32,760 nucleotides of DNA, from assembly GCF_945649885.1 (NCBI RefSeq), contig NZ_CALZFS010000013.1, positions 1 through 32,760 on the forward strand, in the 5' to 3' direction. Position numbers and translations under genes: made by a program. The DNA comes from an uncultured Corynebacterium sp. Lineage in GTDB: Bacteria > Actinomycetota > Actinomycetes > Mycobacteriales > Mycobacteriaceae. Of the stretch, positions 30,500-32,760 are shown piece after piece (within the stretch, counting starts at the first letter, position 1; each line of letters begins with the position of its first letter). The notes below the pieces were generated by a model. That model searched no databases. It was not told where the DNA came from and worked only from the letters and a program-made list of their open reading frames with translations.

Positions 30500-31489
30500 A
30501 TGTCACGTTCTGCTAGAAAAATCAGTGATCTGACCCGGCAGCTGAACCTGCTGCCATATTTTCAACAGCACCCCGATCGTACCGTGATGGAGGCTGCCCG
30601 CGACTTCGGCCTGCCGCCGGAGGAGATCATGGCGGACCTCAACAGGCTATGGATGTGTGGTCTGCCGGGTCTGCTGCCGGGTGATCTCGTGGAGCTGGAA
30701 CATTCCTACACCTCAGTGAAGATCCACAATGCCCAGGGCATGGACAAGGCTCTGCGCCTGACTCCCACGGAAGCAGGTGTGTTGCTGCTGACCTTGGAGT
30801 CTTTGGAGAACCTCCCGGGTTTGACTGATCAGCAGGCGGTGATCTCCGCCGCGGAGAAGCTGCGTGGGGTCATGGGGGAGTACACCTCGGCGGTTTTTGA
30901 TACTGCAGCGCAGGGCGATGCTAGTGGCAACGGAGTGCTTGCCATCATCCGCGAGGCATTGAACCGGGGCAAGCAGGTGAGCTTTACCTATCACTCCCAC
31001 AGTTCTGATTCCACGAGCATTCGGCAGGTCAGCCCGGCACATGTCTTCACCAACGAGGGGGAAGCCTATGTTCGTGCCTGGGATGATGCAGTGCATGGTC
31101 ATCGCACCTTCCGGGTGGATCGAATCAGGGATATGTCCTTGACTGATGAGCCTGCAGATCCACACTTAAAGCAGTTGAACTTCTCTGCTGATAAGCCCTT
31201 TGAGTCATCTCCGGCATCCGAGCAGGTGCAGTTCCTCCTGCGTGAGGATGCCACCTGGCTGGCGGATTATATGTCCATGGATCTTGCTGGTGAGTCCGAC
31301 TACATCACTGATGGGCAGGGGATCACGTGGGTTCCGGCCTCCCGTCCCCTGTACTCGCGGGACTGGTTTATCAGGTTTAGTATCAGCCAGGCAGACAGAA
31401 TCATCGTCACCGGGCCAGAAACTCTGGTGGAATCCATCAGGTCAAAGGCAGATGCAGGTTTGTCAGCGTATAAAGATCAACTAAGCTAA
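30500..31489 (+). CDS. pafC: WYL-domain transcriptional regulator
   Basis: ATG 30500, 329 aa; RKISDLTRQLNLLPYFQQHPDRTVMEAARDFG, WYL-type KQVSFTYHSHSSDSTSIRQVSPAHVFTNEGEAYVRAWDDAVHGHRTFRVDRI. Confidence 0.94.
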   Translation: MSRSARKISDLTRQLNLLPYFQQHPDRTVMEAARDFGLPPEEIMADLNRLWMCGLPGLLPGDLVELEHSYTSVKIHNAQGMDKALRLTPTEAGVLLLTLESLENLPGLTDQQAVISAAEKLRGVMGEYTSAVFDTAAQGDASGNGVLAIIREALNRGKQVSFTYHSHSSDSTSIRQVSPAHVFTNEGEAYVRAWDDAVHGHRTFRVDRIRDMSLTDEPADPHLKQLNFSADKPFESSPASEQVQFLLREDATWLADYMSMDLAGESDYITDGQGITWVPASRPLYSRDWFIRFSISQADRIIVTGPETLVESIRSKADAGLSAYKDQLS

Positions 31490-31588
31490 AATCAGCTCTT
31501 CACCCGCCCCCCGGTATATCTACCCACAAGTAGAAGCACATGTGGCTTCAGGACTGCTTGTACAACGTGAATTTGGAGTAAGACACCA

Positions 31589-31909
31589 ATGCCTAGTCTT
31601 GGACCTATGGAAATCGTGATCATCGTTTTGTTGATCATCGTCTTGTTCGGATCTAAGAAGCTCCCGGATGCCGCCCGATCAATCGGTCGTTCCATGCGCA
31701 TCTTCAAGTCCGAAGTCAAGGAAATGAAGAATGATGACCAGACTCCTGAGCAGCCCCAGGAACAGGGCTACCAGCAGCCCCAGCAGATTGCTCCACCACA
31801 GAATGTGCAGCAGCCGAACTTCCAGCAGCACTACCAGAACCAGCCTCAGCAGCCATCACAGCAGCCTGACTACCGTCAGAACTACGAGGATCCTCACCGT
31901 CCCGCTTAA
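31589..31909 (+). CDS. tatA: Sec-independent protein translocase subunit TatA
   Basis: [40 protein letters not shown], then a Gln/Pro-rich tail. Confidence 0.96.
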   Translation: MPSLGPMEIVIIVLLIIVLFGSKKLPDAARSIGRSMRIFKSEVKEMKNDDQTPEQPQEQGYQQPQQIAPPQNVQQPNFQQHYQNQPQQPSQQPDYRQNYEDPHRPA

Positions 31910-31953
31910 ATCAGCGTTGAGTTAGATCCTTTTGCATTGAGTTTTACTTGAAG

Positions 31954-31992
31954 CGCACCGCAACGTTGTCAAATCTGTTGCGGTGCGTTGTT
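31954..31992 (+). terminator. Terminator/attenuator-like hairpin between tatA and tatC
   Basis: CGCACCGCAAC / GTTGCGGTGCG, 11-bp perfect stem; weak T tract after it. Confidence 0.6.
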
Positions 31993-32062
31993 GGTTGATA
32001 TCGCACACGGTCCATATCCTTCAAGGTGTGGGCCCCTCTATCGGATAAGAGGGTTGTAGGAA

Positions 32063-32760
32063 TTGTCTGATTCGAATAACGCCGAGGTGGCAAAGCCCCG
32101 GAAGAAGATTCTCACGCGTGGCAGGAAGAAATCCGCCACGGGGGATATGTCTATTGTTCAGCATATCCAGGAGCTTCGTCGACGTCTGCTGGTCTCCATG
32201 GCGGGCATCATGGTGGGCACCATCATCGCCTTCATCTGGTACCAGACCTCCTTCTGGGGTACCCCAACCTTGGGCGAGATTTTGCGCGATCCCTACTGTT
32301 CCCTTCCTCCAGAGGCCCGTGCCTCCTTCTCTGCATCTGAGATTGATGATTGCCGTCTGCTGGCAACAGGGCCCTTTGATCCCTTCATGTTGCGGTTGAA
32401 GGTCTCCGCCCTGGTCGGCCTGGTCATTGGATCACCGGTGTGGCTGTATCAGGTGTGGGGTTTTATCACTCCGGGCCTGATGAAAAATGAACGGCGCTGG
32501 ACCTTCGTCTTCGTGGCCATCGCCGTCTTGCTTTTTGTCGCCGGTGCAGTGCTTGCCTACTTTGTGGTGGCTTATGGTCTGGATTTCCTGCTCACCATTG
32601 GTGATGAAGCCAGCATGGCCGCGCTGACCGGTGATCGTTATTTCAACTTCCTCCTTGCTCTGCTGCTTATTTTCGGCGTCAGTTTTGAGGTTCCCCTGGT
32701 CATCATGATGCTCAACATCGTGGGCATCCTGCAGTATGAGGCGATCAAGGACAAGCGTCG
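32063..32760 (+). CDS. tatC: Sec-independent protein translocase subunit TatC (truncated by window end)
   Basis: Open frame from TTG 32063 to the window end: DMSIVQHIQELRRRLLVSMAGIMVGTIIAFIWY..., MLRLKVSALVGLVIGSPVWLYQVWGFITPGL, FNFLLALLLIFGVSFEVPLVIMML. Confidence 0.93.
   Translation, partial: MSDSNNAEVAKPRKKILTRGRKKSATGDMSIVQHIQELRRRLLVSMAGIMVGTIIAFIWYQTSFWGTPTLGEILRDPYCSLPPEARASFSASEIDDCRLLATGPFDPFMLRLKVSALVGLVIGSPVWLYQVWGFITPGLMKNERRWTFVFVAIAVLLFVAGAVLAYFVVAYGLDFLLTIGDEASMAALTGDRYFNFLLALLLIFGVSFEVPLVIMMLNIVGILQYEAIKDKR

Overview
This looks like a chromosomal window from a Corynebacterium close to the C. glutamicum/C. efficiens group; the assignment rests on recalled gene order and protein families, not a search. 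In order it carries: a PEBP (YbhB/YbcL) protein, a small membrane protein, pyrD and a beta-propeller lipoprotein (minus), an aldo/keto reductase (minus), uppP, mshC, a conserved small protein, metH, a HAD phosphatase, hisE, hisG, aspA, a small membrane protein, a divergent MarR/MFS pair with a clear palindrome between them, an orphan HigA-type antitoxin, a RecB-like exonuclease, an M18 aminopeptidase, trmI, and then a proteasome-less pupylation locus (arc/mpa, dop, pup, pafA, pafB, pafC) followed by tatA and a truncated tatC. The housekeeping part is conventional. The best candidate for something undescribed is the block of about 3.2 kb between arc and dop (about 22877-26029). It contains a small membrane protein translationally coupled to a winged-helix regulator, two tandem paralogs (coiled-coil N-terminus plus a conserved uncharacterised C-terminal domain), and a 339-aa protein of unknown family. 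Secondary points are the Pup C-terminus already being GGE with no prcBA genes, an open reading stretch without a start codon immediately downstream of marR, and the orphan HigA. No tRNA, rRNA, CRISPR array or transposase was seen.
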